A stretch of DNA of 34,039 nucleotides, from the NCBI GenBank assembly GCA_964529155.1, contig CAZGVV010000015.1:1-34039 (forward strand), in the 5' to 3' direction. Below, piece after piece: positions 7,901 through 15,842 of this stretch (the first letter of the stretch is position 1; each line of letters begins with the position of its first letter). Below the pieces are notes generated by a model. The model was not told where the DNA came from, ran no database searches, and saw only the letters and a program-made list of their open reading frames with translations. Made by a program: the position numbers and the translations under genes. This DNA is from CAZGVV01 sp964529155 (GTDB lineage Bacteria > Pseudomonadota > Alphaproteobacteria > Rickettsiales > SXRF01).

Positions 7901-8555
7901 GGGACAGCAATCGCTCCATAAAAGATAAATCGTCCGGTGTGGTGAGTTTCACATTTTCCCGTTCGCCAGCCACCCTTCCTACCGCAAGTCCGGCCTGCTC
8001 AGCAAGGGCGATGTCATCCGTCACGGGCATGGCGGCGAATTGCCGATGGGCGGCGAGAATGGCCGGAAAATGAAATCCCTGGGGCGTTTGCGCCAAAAAA
8101 AGCCCTTCACGGGAGACGATTTCCCCCGTGGCGCGGCGCAGCGTATCACTGACCGGAAGAGCTGGAAAAACAGCGGGATACTCGGCCAAGGCATCCACCA
8201 CGCGGCTGATTAAAGGCGCGCTTACCAAAGGCCGTGCGGCATCGTGGATCAAGACATAACGGGGATATGCGCGCACCACGCTTTCCAGCCCATGCAGGAC
8301 CGAAGCTTGACGGCTGGCTCCGCCGACAACACAAGGGAATAAGGTGAGCCCACTGGCTACGGATTTATAGCGCGCATGATCGGCACGGCGGATAACTACG
8401 CGAACGGCATCTATTTGAGGATGATCGAGAAATAGCTCCATGCTGCGTCGCAACAAAGATTTGCCGCCTAAGTGCTGATATGGCTTTGGCATGTCACCGC
8501 CAAAACGGGTTCCGTCACCGGCTGCAACGATCAATGCGAGGGTCTGCAGTGCCAT
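7890..8555 (-). CDS. ispD: 2-C-methyl-D-erythritol 4-phosphate cytidylyltransferase
   Basis: 221 residues. IspD couples CTP and MEP to CDP-ME. The nucleotidyltransferase signature LIVAAGDGTRFGGDMPKPYQ is at the N-terminus, followed by LLRRSMELF, the VGGASRQASVLHGL motif, LIHDAARPLV, and the C-terminal TDDIALAE and VKLTTPDDL. The start ATG at 8555 is the first gene start of the minus-strand operon; the 33 bases separating it from dusB must contain at least one promoter. Confidence 0.95.
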   Translation of the reverse strand: MALQTLALIVAAGDGTRFGGDMPKPYQHLGGKSLLRRSMELFLDHPQIDAVRVVIRRADHARYKSVASGLTLFPCVVGGASRQASVLHGLESVVRAYPRYVLIHDAARPLVSAPLISRVVDALAEYPAVFPALPVSDTLRRATGEIVSREGLFLAQTPQGFHFPAILAAHRQFAAMPVTDDIALAEQAGLAVGRVAGERENVKLTTPDDLSFMERLLSHAS

Positions 8556-8588
8556 AGATATTGAAAAATCCGTAAATTTTAATTATAC

Positions 8589-9626
8589 ATGTTGCCTAAC
8601 CTTAAGCATAGCACGCACCCAATGGCAATCCGCATCGCAAATATTGAACTGACCGACCCGGTTTTACTCGCCCCTATGACGGGCGTGTCGGACTTGCCGT
8701 TTCGCAAATTGGTGAAACGCTTTGGTGTGGGTATGGTGGTGTCGGAGATGATCGCCAGCCGGGCGATGTTGCTGGAGACAAAAAACACGCTGCGTATGGC
8801 GAGCTTTGACCCGGTGGAAAGCCCGTTCGCCGTGCAACTGGCGGGGTGTGACCCGGAAGTAATGGCCGAAGCCGCCAAGCTGAATGAAGACCGCGGCGCG
8901 GCGATGATTGATATTAATTTCGGCTGCCCGGTGAAAAAAGTGGCGCTGAATAGTTATGCTGGTTCGGCATTATTGCGGGATGAGCCGCTGGCAGCGAAAA
9001 TTTTGCAGGCAGTGGCATCAGCAGTTAACATTCCAGTTACGTTGAAAATGCGCATGGGCTGGGACCACAACAGCCTGAACGCCCCGCGCGTAGCGAAAAT
9101 TGCCGAGGATGCAGGTATTAAGATGATTACGGTGCATGGCCGCACCCGCTGCCAGATGTATACCGGCAACGCCGATTGGGCGTTTATCCGCCAGGTCAAA
9201 GAAGCGGTGAAATTGCCGGTGGTGGCTAACGGCGATATCTGCACATTGGAAGACGCCGAAGCCGCCCTCGCCGCGTCTGGCGCGGACGGGGTGATGATCG
9301 GGCGCGGCGCCTATGGCCGCCCATGGTTCCCGGCGCAAGTGGCACATTATTTGAAAACCGGCGAACGCCTGGCGGACCCAGCGCTTAACGTGCAACGCGA
9401 CGTGGTGCTTACGCATTATGAAACCATGCTCGCCCATTACGGCACCACGCAAGGCATGCTGTGTTCGCGCAAGCATATTGGTTGGTATGCCAAGGGGCTG
9501 AAAGATTCCTCAGCGTATCGCGCCCGGGTGAACGCATTGAACGATCCCGAGGCAGTGCGGCGGGAAGTAGTGGCGTTTTATGATGAGTTGCTGCAATCGG
9601 GGGATGGGTTGCAGCAGGCGGCGTGA
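8589..9626 (+). CDS. dusB: tRNA-dihydrouridine synthase B
   Basis: 345 residues from the ATG at 8589; a second ATG at 8622 (MAIRIANIEL) would give 334 residues and matches the usual family start better, but neither has a clear ribosome binding site. DusB reduces specific uridines in tRNA with FMN and NADPH. Marks are LLAPMTGVSDLPFR, IDINFGCPVKKV with the catalytic Cys, LKMRMGWD, ITVHGRTRCQMYTG, VVANGDI and GVMIGRGAYGRPW. In many alphaproteobacteria dusB (nifR3) is followed by ntrBC; here a short unknown gene follows on the opposite strand instead. Confidence 0.93.
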   Translation: MLPNLKHSTHPMAIRIANIELTDPVLLAPMTGVSDLPFRKLVKRFGVGMVVSEMIASRAMLLETKNTLRMASFDPVESPFAVQLAGCDPEVMAEAAKLNEDRGAAMIDINFGCPVKKVALNSYAGSALLRDEPLAAKILQAVASAVNIPVTLKMRMGWDHNSLNAPRVAKIAEDAGIKMITVHGRTRCQMYTGNADWAFIRQVKEAVKLPVVANGDICTLEDAEAALAASGADGVMIGRGAYGRPWFPAQVAHYLKTGERLADPALNVQRDVVLTHYETMLAHYGTTQGMLCSRKHIGWYAKGLKDSSAYRARVNALNDPEAVRREVVAFYDELLQSGDGLQQAA

Positions 9627-9632
9627 TATATA

Positions 9633-10010
9633 TTAACGGTTTATTTTATGATCTGCAGGCCGAATATTGCGACTTATTCCATCAGGAAGATTAGTTTTTA
9701 CTAAATATTCTGGTGCGTTATTCATTTCATGTGCAATATTTCCCGCGATTACCAGCGCAATGGATTCCGGATATTCTTCATTCTTTTTGTCGAATAACCA
9801 ATTTCTTCTTAAGTTATTGACCGGCCACCGCACCGTAAACGTCTCAATGGCGTTGACTAATAAAGAAGGCTTTTGATCTGCAGGAATTTTCTGGGCAACA
9901 AGATCACTAAGCAGCCATTGACGATATGTTTGGCCGTGACAGTCTTTCATGGGCATATCAAGCAGTGCATTTATTTTAGCACGCAGCATATCGTCTGATA
10001 TTTCATCCAT
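9633..10010 (-). CDS. hypothetical protein, 125 residues
   Basis: ATG at 10010; a TTG six bases upstream is also in frame. The protein begins MDEISDDMLRAKINALLDMP and has a Trp-rich centre (FTVRWPVNNLRRNWLF). It is predicted soluble, with no signal peptide or membrane segment. No family is recognised. It sits convergently between dusB (six bases apart) and parE, is AT-richer than both, and is probably an accessory insertion in this position. Confidence 0.6.
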   Translation of the reverse strand: MDEISDDMLRAKINALLDMPMKDCHGQTYRQWLLSDLVAQKIPADQKPSLLVNAIETFTVRWPVNNLRRNWLFDKKNEEYPESIALVIAGNIAHEMNNAPEYLVKTNLPDGISRNIRPADHKINR

Positions 10011-10030
10011 CGCCAATCTCTCTATGGAAA

Positions 10031-12016
10031 CTAGACATCTAATTCCTTTAGCATCGCATCACCGCGCACAGCCGTTTGCTCTTGGATGAAGGCGAAGCGG
10101 TGTTCGGGTTTGCGGCCCATGAGGCGTTCCACGACGTCGCGAGTGGGTTCGGTGTCGGCTTCTTCGATGACGACTTTGAGTAGCACGCGTTTTTCCGGAT
10201 TCATGGTGGTTTCTTTGAGTTGCGGCGGAGTCATTTCACCAAGACCTTTGAAACGGCCCATTTCCAGCTTGCCGGGCTTTTTCTCCAGCTGCTTGATGAG
10301 GCTTGCGCGCGCGGCGTCGTCCTGAGCGTAATAGGTAGTAGCACCCTGCGTGATACGGTAGAGCGGCGGCTGGGCTAAATAAAGATGCCCGGCGTGAATG
10401 AGCTCCGGCATTTCCTGATAGAAAAATGTCATGAGCAACGAGGCAATGTGCGCGCCATCCACGTCAGCATCGGTCATGATAACGATTTTGTCGTAGCGCA
10501 ACGCTTCCAGAGAAAAATGTGAGCCGGACCCGCACCCCAGCGCCAGCACCAGATCCGCCAGTTCCTGATTGGCTTTGATTTTGTCGAGCGAGGCGCTGGC
10601 AACGTTGAGGATTTTACCGCGTAACGGTAAAATAGCCTGCGTATCACGGTTGCGCGCCTGTTTGGCCGAACCACCTGCCGAATCCCCTTCTACAATGAAT
10701 AATTCTGTGCCTAATCGATTACTCCGCGTGCAATCGGCAAGCTTGCCGGGCAACCGCAATTTCTGGGTCGCGGTTTTGCGGCCCATGTCTTTTTCCTGGC
10801 GGCGGCGCAAGCGCTCTTCACTACGCTCAATAATCTGCGTAAGGAGTTTGGTCGCCACTTCCGGCGCGCCGGAGAGCCAATGATCGAAATGATCGCGCAT
10901 GGCCATTTCCACCAGACGCGTTGCTTCGGCGCTGGCGAGTTTTTCTTTGGTTTGACCCTGGAATTGCGGGTCACGCAGGAACAGTGAGAGGACCAGCACT
11001 GCACCGCCCAGTGCGTCTTCACTCATCAATTGCCCGGCTTTTTTGTTGCCGGTAAGTTCACCATAGGCCTTGAACCCTTTGAGAATGGCGGAACGCAAAC
11101 CCGCTTCATGCGTGCCGCCTTGCGGGGTGGGGATGGTATTGCAATAATAGCTGGCATACGGCTCTTCATCCACCGGCCAGGCAATCGCCCATTCAATGCG
11201 CCCTTTATTTTCCGGCAGCTCCGCCTCACCAAAAAACGGCTGCGGAGTAACTGTTTCCCGGCCTTCCAGCTGCTGACTCAGGAAATCACGCAAGCCGCCA
11301 GGAAAGTGGATGGTTTCTTCGGCGGGCACGGCAGCATCGGAAATAAGCGCAGGATCACATTTCCAGACGATCTTTACGCCTTTGTAAAGATATGCCTTAG
11401 CACGGGCAAATTTGTAGAGGCGCTCGGCCTTAAAATGGGTGCGCGTACCGAAAATGGCTGGATCGGGATGGAAAGTAACGCTCGTGCCTTTTTTATCTCC
11501 GGCTGGGCCCACCGGCTCCAATTTGGTTTGCGGCTCACCGCAGCTATATGCCTGGCCGTAAATTTTGCCGTTACGCACAACCGCCACGGTTAAATGATCG
11601 GAAAGCGCGTTGACCACAGAGATACCCACACCGTGCAATCCGCCGGACGTATCATACACCTTGCCGCCGAACTTACCGCCCGAATGCAGCATGGTAAGAA
11701 TGACCTCAAGCGCAGATTTTTTAGGGAATTTGGGATGCGGGTCGATGGGGATGCCGCGGCCATTATCCCGCACCGTGATGACATCACCGGCCTGCACTTC
11801 CAAATCAATGCGTGTGGCAAATCCTGCCACCGCTTCGTCCATGGCGTTGTCAAAAATTTCGTGCACCAAATGATGCAGCGCGGTTTCATCAGTGCCGCCA
11901 ATATACATGCCCGGCCTACGGCGAACCGGCTCCAACCCTTCCAACACCTCAATATCGGAAGCGGTGTAGGAGTTGTCTTTCGTTCGCGCGCCAGGATTGG
12001 AAAACAGATCATTCAT
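10031..12016 (-). CDS. parE: DNA topoisomerase IV subunit B
   Basis: 661 residues, the ATPase subunit of topoisomerase IV, which decatenates replicated chromosomes. Visible are the GHKL ATPase motifs (IFDNAMDEAVAG, VRDNGRGIPIDPHPK, SGGLHGVGISVVNALS), the transducer domain, the TOPRIM motifs ELFIVEGDSAGGSAKQARN and IMTDADVDGAHIA, and the C-terminal MGRFKGLGEMTP. The length, and the IDPHPK sequence in place of the typical GyrB form, favour ParE over GyrB. It is transcribed away from the sensor gene, with 58 bases between their starts. Confidence 0.92.
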   Translation of the reverse strand: MNDLFSNPGARTKDNSYTASDIEVLEGLEPVRRRPGMYIGGTDETALHHLVHEIFDNAMDEAVAGFATRIDLEVQAGDVITVRDNGRGIPIDPHPKFPKKSALEVILTMLHSGGKFGGKVYDTSGGLHGVGISVVNALSDHLTVAVVRNGKIYGQAYSCGEPQTKLEPVGPAGDKKGTSVTFHPDPAIFGTRTHFKAERLYKFARAKAYLYKGVKIVWKCDPALISDAAVPAEETIHFPGGLRDFLSQQLEGRETVTPQPFFGEAELPENKGRIEWAIAWPVDEEPYASYYCNTIPTPQGGTHEAGLRSAILKGFKAYGELTGNKKAGQLMSEDALGGAVLVLSLFLRDPQFQGQTKEKLASAEATRLVEMAMRDHFDHWLSGAPEVATKLLTQIIERSEERLRRRQEKDMGRKTATQKLRLPGKLADCTRSNRLGTELFIVEGDSAGGSAKQARNRDTQAILPLRGKILNVASASLDKIKANQELADLVLALGCGSGSHFSLEALRYDKIVIMTDADVDGAHIASLLMTFFYQEMPELIHAGHLYLAQPPLYRITQGATTYYAQDDAARASLIKQLEKKPGKLEMGRFKGLGEMTPPQLKETTMNPEKRVLLKVVIEEADTEPTRDVVERLMGRKPEHRFAFIQEQTAVRGDAMLKELDV

Positions 12017-12060
12017 AATTTAATGATAAGTAAACTATGGCCTTTCGTTACGCAAGTGTC

Positions 12061-12066
12061 TATAAT
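12061..12066 (+). promoter_or_regulatory. possible -10 box of the sensor gene
   Basis: A perfect TATAAT lies 8 bases before the ATG at 12075 in the 58-base region shared with divergent parE. No good -35 is seen at the usual distance, and the implied transcript would be nearly leaderless, so this is a weak call. Confidence 0.25.
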
Positions 12067-12074
12067 CACCATCC

Positions 12075-13955
12075 ATGGCAAGTACGGTGCACGATCAACC
12101 GAAAATAACCGGCGTACGCACTTCATGGGCGCAGCCTTCGTTGTCGCGTGATTTTGCCCTGCTGGCGACAGCCATTATTTTTATTATGTTATTGATGTCG
12201 GCGTGGGTGGCGTGGGTTACTTACCTTAAACATTCCGAGCGCTTAATCAGTGAATTAGAGCTGGAAACCGAACGCATTGAGCGCATTCTGGACGGGCAGA
12301 TCGTAAGCGCCGATTACCTGCTTTCTGCCATTGGCCGCCAGCTATCCACTTCCAATACCACGGACCTTCCGGCCGTGGCCCGGTTGCTGCAAAATTATGC
12401 GGCGGGCAACCCTAAATACGCACTATGGAGCTGGGCGGATACCACGCAACACATCGTAGCCAGCAGCAATAAAGGGGTGTTGGAACAACCAGTCGACGTT
12501 CAGGATCGTGACTTTATCCGCACGGCGCACGAAGAACCATGGATTCCTCACATCGGCATGCCGATTGAAGGGCGCGTCTCAGGCCGGTGGGTAATACCGG
12601 TCGGGATGGGAATTGCCGACCCGACGGGAAAATATTTAGGCGCGCTTTCGGTCAGTCTGGATATTGGGGCCATTACTGACCAGATTCGTCAGTTTGTAAA
12701 ACGTGATGGCATCAGCTTTGCGGTTTTCAGCAAAACACTCTCCCCCCTCACCTCCACCGGTGAAACCGCACACTTACCGGCGCAAAGCCTGCCCGTACAA
12801 AACCTTGCCGATGTAGATCTGGTACATGCCCCACGCGGCGTTTTATCACATGCGCGCTTACTCACCAGCTCGGGGATTTACAGCTATTATTTAGCTTCCG
12901 AGCATTACCCCTATCTCATCATTGTTGGCTATGATCCGGAAGTGAGCAACAGCGCAATGCGTAGCCTGCTGTGGCCACGACTGGCTCAGATTGCAGTGCT
13001 TGCCGGGTTTTTACTGGCATCGTTATGGGTTATCCGTGCACGCGTAATTACTCCGGCGATGCAACTGGGTACAATTGCCGGGCACATGGCTTCGGGCCAG
13101 CCGTTTAAACCCTTACCCAAAGCCGGGCCGTTTGAGCTGGAATATTTGGCGGCGCATATTCGGCGCGTCGGTGAATACATTGCTGAGCGCCGCCGGGTAG
13201 AGCAGGAATTGCACGCCAAGCTTGCCGGCATGCAACAGCGCTGGTCTGAGCTGCAAACGGAAACCCGCCAGCGCGCCGTGCTGCTTGCCGGTATGTTGCA
13301 GGAATACAAACAGCCATTGCGCGTCATTAATACCTCTGCACAAACGCTGCGCGAACAGGCTTCGGATATTTACCAGGCGGGAATGGCGCTGGAATTGATG
13401 GTACGCAAACTCATCGCGCTTTCACGCGCCGATTCTGTGGCGGTGCTTATGCGGGATGAACCAGTGATCATCGCCAAGGTGGCTGAAAAAGCCCATCGCT
13501 TTGCAGCAGAAGATCTAGCGCAATTTCCTGCCATTCACACTGACCTGGGCCAAGCGCCTGCTTTGCTGGCCGATGCTGCCTGTCTTAGCCAGGCCATTGC
13601 ATATAGCCTGCTTTATTTTGCAACGCTGGATGCACAGGAACCTATTTCACTGCAATGGCGCAGCTTTACCGCGCATGGCGACGACATTCAGCTCCTGCTC
13701 ATTGGATATGGCACTCCTCCGCTGGAGAGCGCCTTGCTGGCGCTGGAGACGGAATCAATGCCCCTGCCAGACTCAGACACACCGGAAACCCTGCACCTTT
13801 CCCTGGCACATGCATTGTTTCGGTTACAAAAAATGAAACTGGGATTGCTGCCGGGTGAAAAAAGCGGTAAGTGGATTGCCGTCTACATTCCCAAATACCG
13901 GCTAAACCCGGTTGAGACGCATACTCCAAATCCGCACCCAGAGGAGGATAGCTAA
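12075..13955 (+). CDS. Cache-domain membrane sensor with degenerate histidine-kinase module
   Basis: 626 residues. One membrane helix at about 28-52, a periplasmic Cache-type sensor region to about 295 (YALWSWADTTQHIVASSN, RVSGRWVIPVGMGI, GKYLGALSVSLD), a second helix at about 298-320, then a HAMP-like and coiled-coil linker. The DHp-like helix LLAGMLQEYKQPLRVI aligns with the usual H-box (SHELRTPL), but the phospho-acceptor His is Gln409. The ATPase part keeps the outline of HATPase_c without its catalytic boxes: DAACLSQAIAYSLLYFA lacks the N-box Asn, LLLIGYGTPPL replaces D-x-G-x-G, and the G2 box is gone. It is therefore probably a pseudokinase. ftsB follows directly and may be co-transcribed. 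No response regulator is nearby. Sensor architecture is clear; ligand and output are unknown. Confidence 0.78.
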   Translation: MASTVHDQPKITGVRTSWAQPSLSRDFALLATAIIFIMLLMSAWVAWVTYLKHSERLISELELETERIERILDGQIVSADYLLSAIGRQLSTSNTTDLPAVARLLQNYAAGNPKYALWSWADTTQHIVASSNKGVLEQPVDVQDRDFIRTAHEEPWIPHIGMPIEGRVSGRWVIPVGMGIADPTGKYLGALSVSLDIGAITDQIRQFVKRDGISFAVFSKTLSPLTSTGETAHLPAQSLPVQNLADVDLVHAPRGVLSHARLLTSSGIYSYYLASEHYPYLIIVGYDPEVSNSAMRSLLWPRLAQIAVLAGFLLASLWVIRARVITPAMQLGTIAGHMASGQPFKPLPKAGPFELEYLAAHIRRVGEYIAERRRVEQELHAKLAGMQQRWSELQTETRQRAVLLAGMLQEYKQPLRVINTSAQTLREQASDIYQAGMALELMVRKLIALSRADSVAVLMRDEPVIIAKVAEKAHRFAAEDLAQFPAIHTDLGQAPALLADAACLSQAIAYSLLYFATLDAQEPISLQWRSFTAHGDDIQLLLIGYGTPPLESALLALETESMPLPDSDTPETLHLSLAHALFRLQKMKLGLLPGEKSGKWIAVYIPKYRLNPVETHTPNPHPEEDS

Positions 13956-14279
13956 ATGTTACACGAAAAATGGCATCCGGTTTTCTGGCATAAAATGCTT
14001 AAATTATTGCCGCCGGTGCTGGCGGTTTTTTACTTAAGTTTTCATGCCATCAGCGGTGATCGTGGCCTGTATGCCTGGCTCAAAGCGCGGCGGGAGCTGG
14101 AATCGCTGCAAAGCCAACTGACCGAAGTCAAGACCAAACGCATCGCTTATGAACGGCAGCTCAAAGGCCTGCATACGCAGTCCTTAGACCTCGATTTATT
14201 GGACGAACAGGCCCGTCAAACCCTCGGTTTTACTGGGAAAGATGAGATTATTGTGCCTCTGGACAGCCCTCAGAATTGA
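13956..14279 (+). CDS. ftsB: FtsB/DivIC-type septum formation protein
   Basis: 107 residues with one N-terminal membrane helix (LLPPVLAVFYLSFHAI) followed by a coiled coil (RRELESLQSQLTEVKTKRIAYERQLKGL) and a short C-terminal LLDEQARQTLGFTGKDEIIV segment, the arrangement of FtsB in the FtsQLB divisome complex. The ATG directly follows the stop of the sensor gene and has a strong GAGGAGG at 13941-13947. A place just upstream of pdhA is usual for this gene in alphaproteobacteria. Confidence 0.85.
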   Translation: MLHEKWHPVFWHKMLKLLPPVLAVFYLSFHAISGDRGLYAWLKARRELESLQSQLTEVKTKRIAYERQLKGLHTQSLDLDLLDEQARQTLGFTGKDEIIVPLDSPQN

Positions 14280-14334
14280 TGCGGCGCAGCACGAATTTAC
14301 CCCAGAAATGCTTGCAAAAGCCTTCATTTCGTCC

Positions 14335-14363
14335 TTTATTGCAAAGCTGATTCAACCTATAAT
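14335..14363 (+). promoter_or_regulatory. possible promoter of the pdh operon
   Basis: The 102-base gap between ftsB and pdhA contains a perfect TATAAT at 14358-14363, 18 bases before the pdhA ATG. At 17-base spacing the -35 position holds TTTATT (14335-14340), a poor match to TTGACA. The call is based on the -10 alone. Confidence 0.35.
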
Positions 14364-14381
14364 CAAACAGTATACACACCC

Positions 14382-15401
14382 ATGACCCCATCTGCCGTGG
14401 CAAAAAAAACAACCGTGACCTCCCTGCCCACTTCCAGCAAGCAACCAGACAAAGCGTTATTGCTTTCCCTGTTTGGCGACATGCTGCTCATCCGCCGCTT
14501 TGAAGAAAAGGCCGGCCAGCTTTACGGCATGGGCTTGATTGGCGGGTTCTGCCATTTGTATATCGGCCAGGAAGCCGTGGTGGTGGGCATGCAAAGCTGC
14601 ATCACCCAGGCCGACTCTGTCATTACCGGATACCGTGACCACGGGCACATGCTGGCCTGCGGCATGGACGCCAAAGGCATCATGGCCGAGCTCACCGGGC
14701 GCAGCGGCGGCTTCTCCAAGGGCAAAGGCGGCAGCATGCATATGTTCTCGGTGGAAAAGAATTTCTGGGGCGGCCACGGTATCGTCGGCGCGCAAGTGCC
14801 ACTCGGCACCGGCCTCGGCTTCGCCCACAAATACCGCGGCACGAAAAACCTCTGCCTCACCTATTTCGGTGACGGCGCGGCCAATCAGGGCCAGGTGTAT
14901 GAAGCCTTCAATATGGCGGCGTTATGGAAATTGCCGGTGATTTACATCATCGAAAACAACGAATACGCCATGGGCACCAGCACTAAGCGCTCCTCGGCCG
15001 TAACGGAATTATACAAGCGCGGCGAAAGCTTCGGCATTCCGGGCCGCCAGGTAAACGGGATGGACGTAACCGCCGTGCGTGAAGCAGGCCTGGAAGCCGT
15101 GGAATATGTCCGCGCCGGAAACGGCCCGATCATTCTGGAGATGAAAACCTACCGCTACCGTGGCCACTCCATGTCCGACCCCGCCAAATACCGCACGCGC
15201 GAGGAAGTGGAAGATTACAAAGAACACAAAGACCCGATCGAGGGCCTGCGTCACCGCTTAATCGAGCAAAAAATTGCTAGTGAAGAAGAATTGAAGGCAG
15301 TGGATGCGAAGATTAAGGCGATTGTCAAGGAAGCCGAAGAGTTTGCAAAAACGTCACCGGAGCCGGATGAAGCTGAATTGTGGACAGATGTGACGGAGTA
15401 A
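14382..15401 (+). CDS. pdhA: pyruvate dehydrogenase E1 component, alpha subunit
   Basis: 339 residues. With PdhB it decarboxylates pyruvate using thiamine diphosphate and acetylates the lipoyl group of PdhC. Visible are FEEKAGQLYGMGLIGGFCHL, the loop GHMLACGMDAKGIMAELTG, KGKGGSMHMFS, the ThDP/Mg motif GDGAANQGQVYEAFNMA with IYIIENN, and the YRYRGHSMSDPAKYR loop. Length and sequence fit the heterotetrameric E1 of alphaproteobacteria and mitochondria. An unrelated gene separates it from pdhB. Confidence 0.96.
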   Translation: MTPSAVAKKTTVTSLPTSSKQPDKALLLSLFGDMLLIRRFEEKAGQLYGMGLIGGFCHLYIGQEAVVVGMQSCITQADSVITGYRDHGHMLACGMDAKGIMAELTGRSGGFSKGKGGSMHMFSVEKNFWGGHGIVGAQVPLGTGLGFAHKYRGTKNLCLTYFGDGAANQGQVYEAFNMAALWKLPVIYIIENNEYAMGTSTKRSSAVTELYKRGESFGIPGRQVNGMDVTAVREAGLEAVEYVRAGNGPIILEMKTYRYRGHSMSDPAKYRTREEVEDYKEHKDPIEGLRHRLIEQKIASEEELKAVDAKIKAIVKEAEEFAKTSPEPDEAELWTDVTE

Positions 15402-15431
15402 AGGTTTCAGGTGTGAGGTTTTAGGTTTCAG
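15402..15431 (+). repeat. left arm of inverted repeat around the four-helix-bundle gene
   Basis: Begins directly after the pdhA stop and is built from AGGTTT(CAGG) words. It matches the reverse complement of 15794-15829; the best stretch, TGAGGTT-NN-AGGTTTCAG, agrees at 16 of 18 positions. See the right arm and the associated finding. Confidence 0.7.
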
Positions 15432-15433
15432 CT

Positions 15434-15820
15434 ATGGGCAATATTCTTGGTTATCAGGATTTGGTAGTATGGCAAAAAGCCATGGATTTAGCAGAAGAAA
15501 TTTTTAAAATTACCAATCGCTTTCCAGATAGCCAACGTTATGTGCTTACGGCTCAAATGCAGCGCTGTGCATTGTCTGTGCCTTCCAATATCGCCGAAGG
15601 TCGTTCCCGCCATTCTGAAAATGATTTTATCTATCATCTTAATATCGCCCGCGGCTCACTCGCTGAAGTAGAAACTCAAGTTATTTTATCTCACCGCCTT
15701 ACTTTTATGGACGATATTACCAAACAAAAAATTTTATTGCTTATTGCTGAAATTAGAAAAATGTTATTTGGTTTACGGGATAGTCTTAAACAACTGAAAC
15801 CTGGAACCTCAAACCTGTAA
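15434..15820 (+). CDS. four-helix-bundle protein, 23S rRNA intervening-sequence (S23) type
   Basis: 128 residues with the family pattern: GYQDLVVWQKAMDLAEEIF, LTAQMQRCALSVPSNIAEGR near the middle, then FIYHLNIARGSLAEVETQVIL. Proteins of this family are encoded in intervening sequences of 23S rRNA and also as stand-alone genes; their function is not settled, and a relative (Avd) works with diversity-generating retroelements, though no reverse transcriptase is seen here. The gene sits between pdhA and pdhB, is AT-richer than both, and lies between two arms of an imperfect inverted repeat; its last codons (KPGTSNL) are encoded by the right arm. This looks like an inserted element that left the operon readable. 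Confidence 0.88.
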   Translation: MGNILGYQDLVVWQKAMDLAEEIFKITNRFPDSQRYVLTAQMQRCALSVPSNIAEGRSRHSENDFIYHLNIARGSLAEVETQVILSHRLTFMDDITKQKILLLIAEIRKMLFGLRDSLKQLKPGTSNL

Positions 15821-15829
15821 CCTAAACCT
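15794..15829 (+). repeat. right arm of inverted repeat around the four-helix-bundle gene
   Basis: CCT-rich words complementary to the left arm at 15402-15431. The arm overlaps the last codons and stop of the four-helix-bundle gene and ends 14 bases before the pdhB ATG. In RNA the two arms could pair into an imperfect stem of roughly 30 base pairs with the gene in the loop. Confidence 0.7.
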
Positions 15830-15842
15830 AAAGGCTAAAATC

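Noticed and set aside
15434..15820. A diversity-generating retroelement (the four-helix-bundle protein as Avd)
   Set aside because: No reverse transcriptase, template repeat or variable repeat is found in the window; the protein fits the S23 group better.
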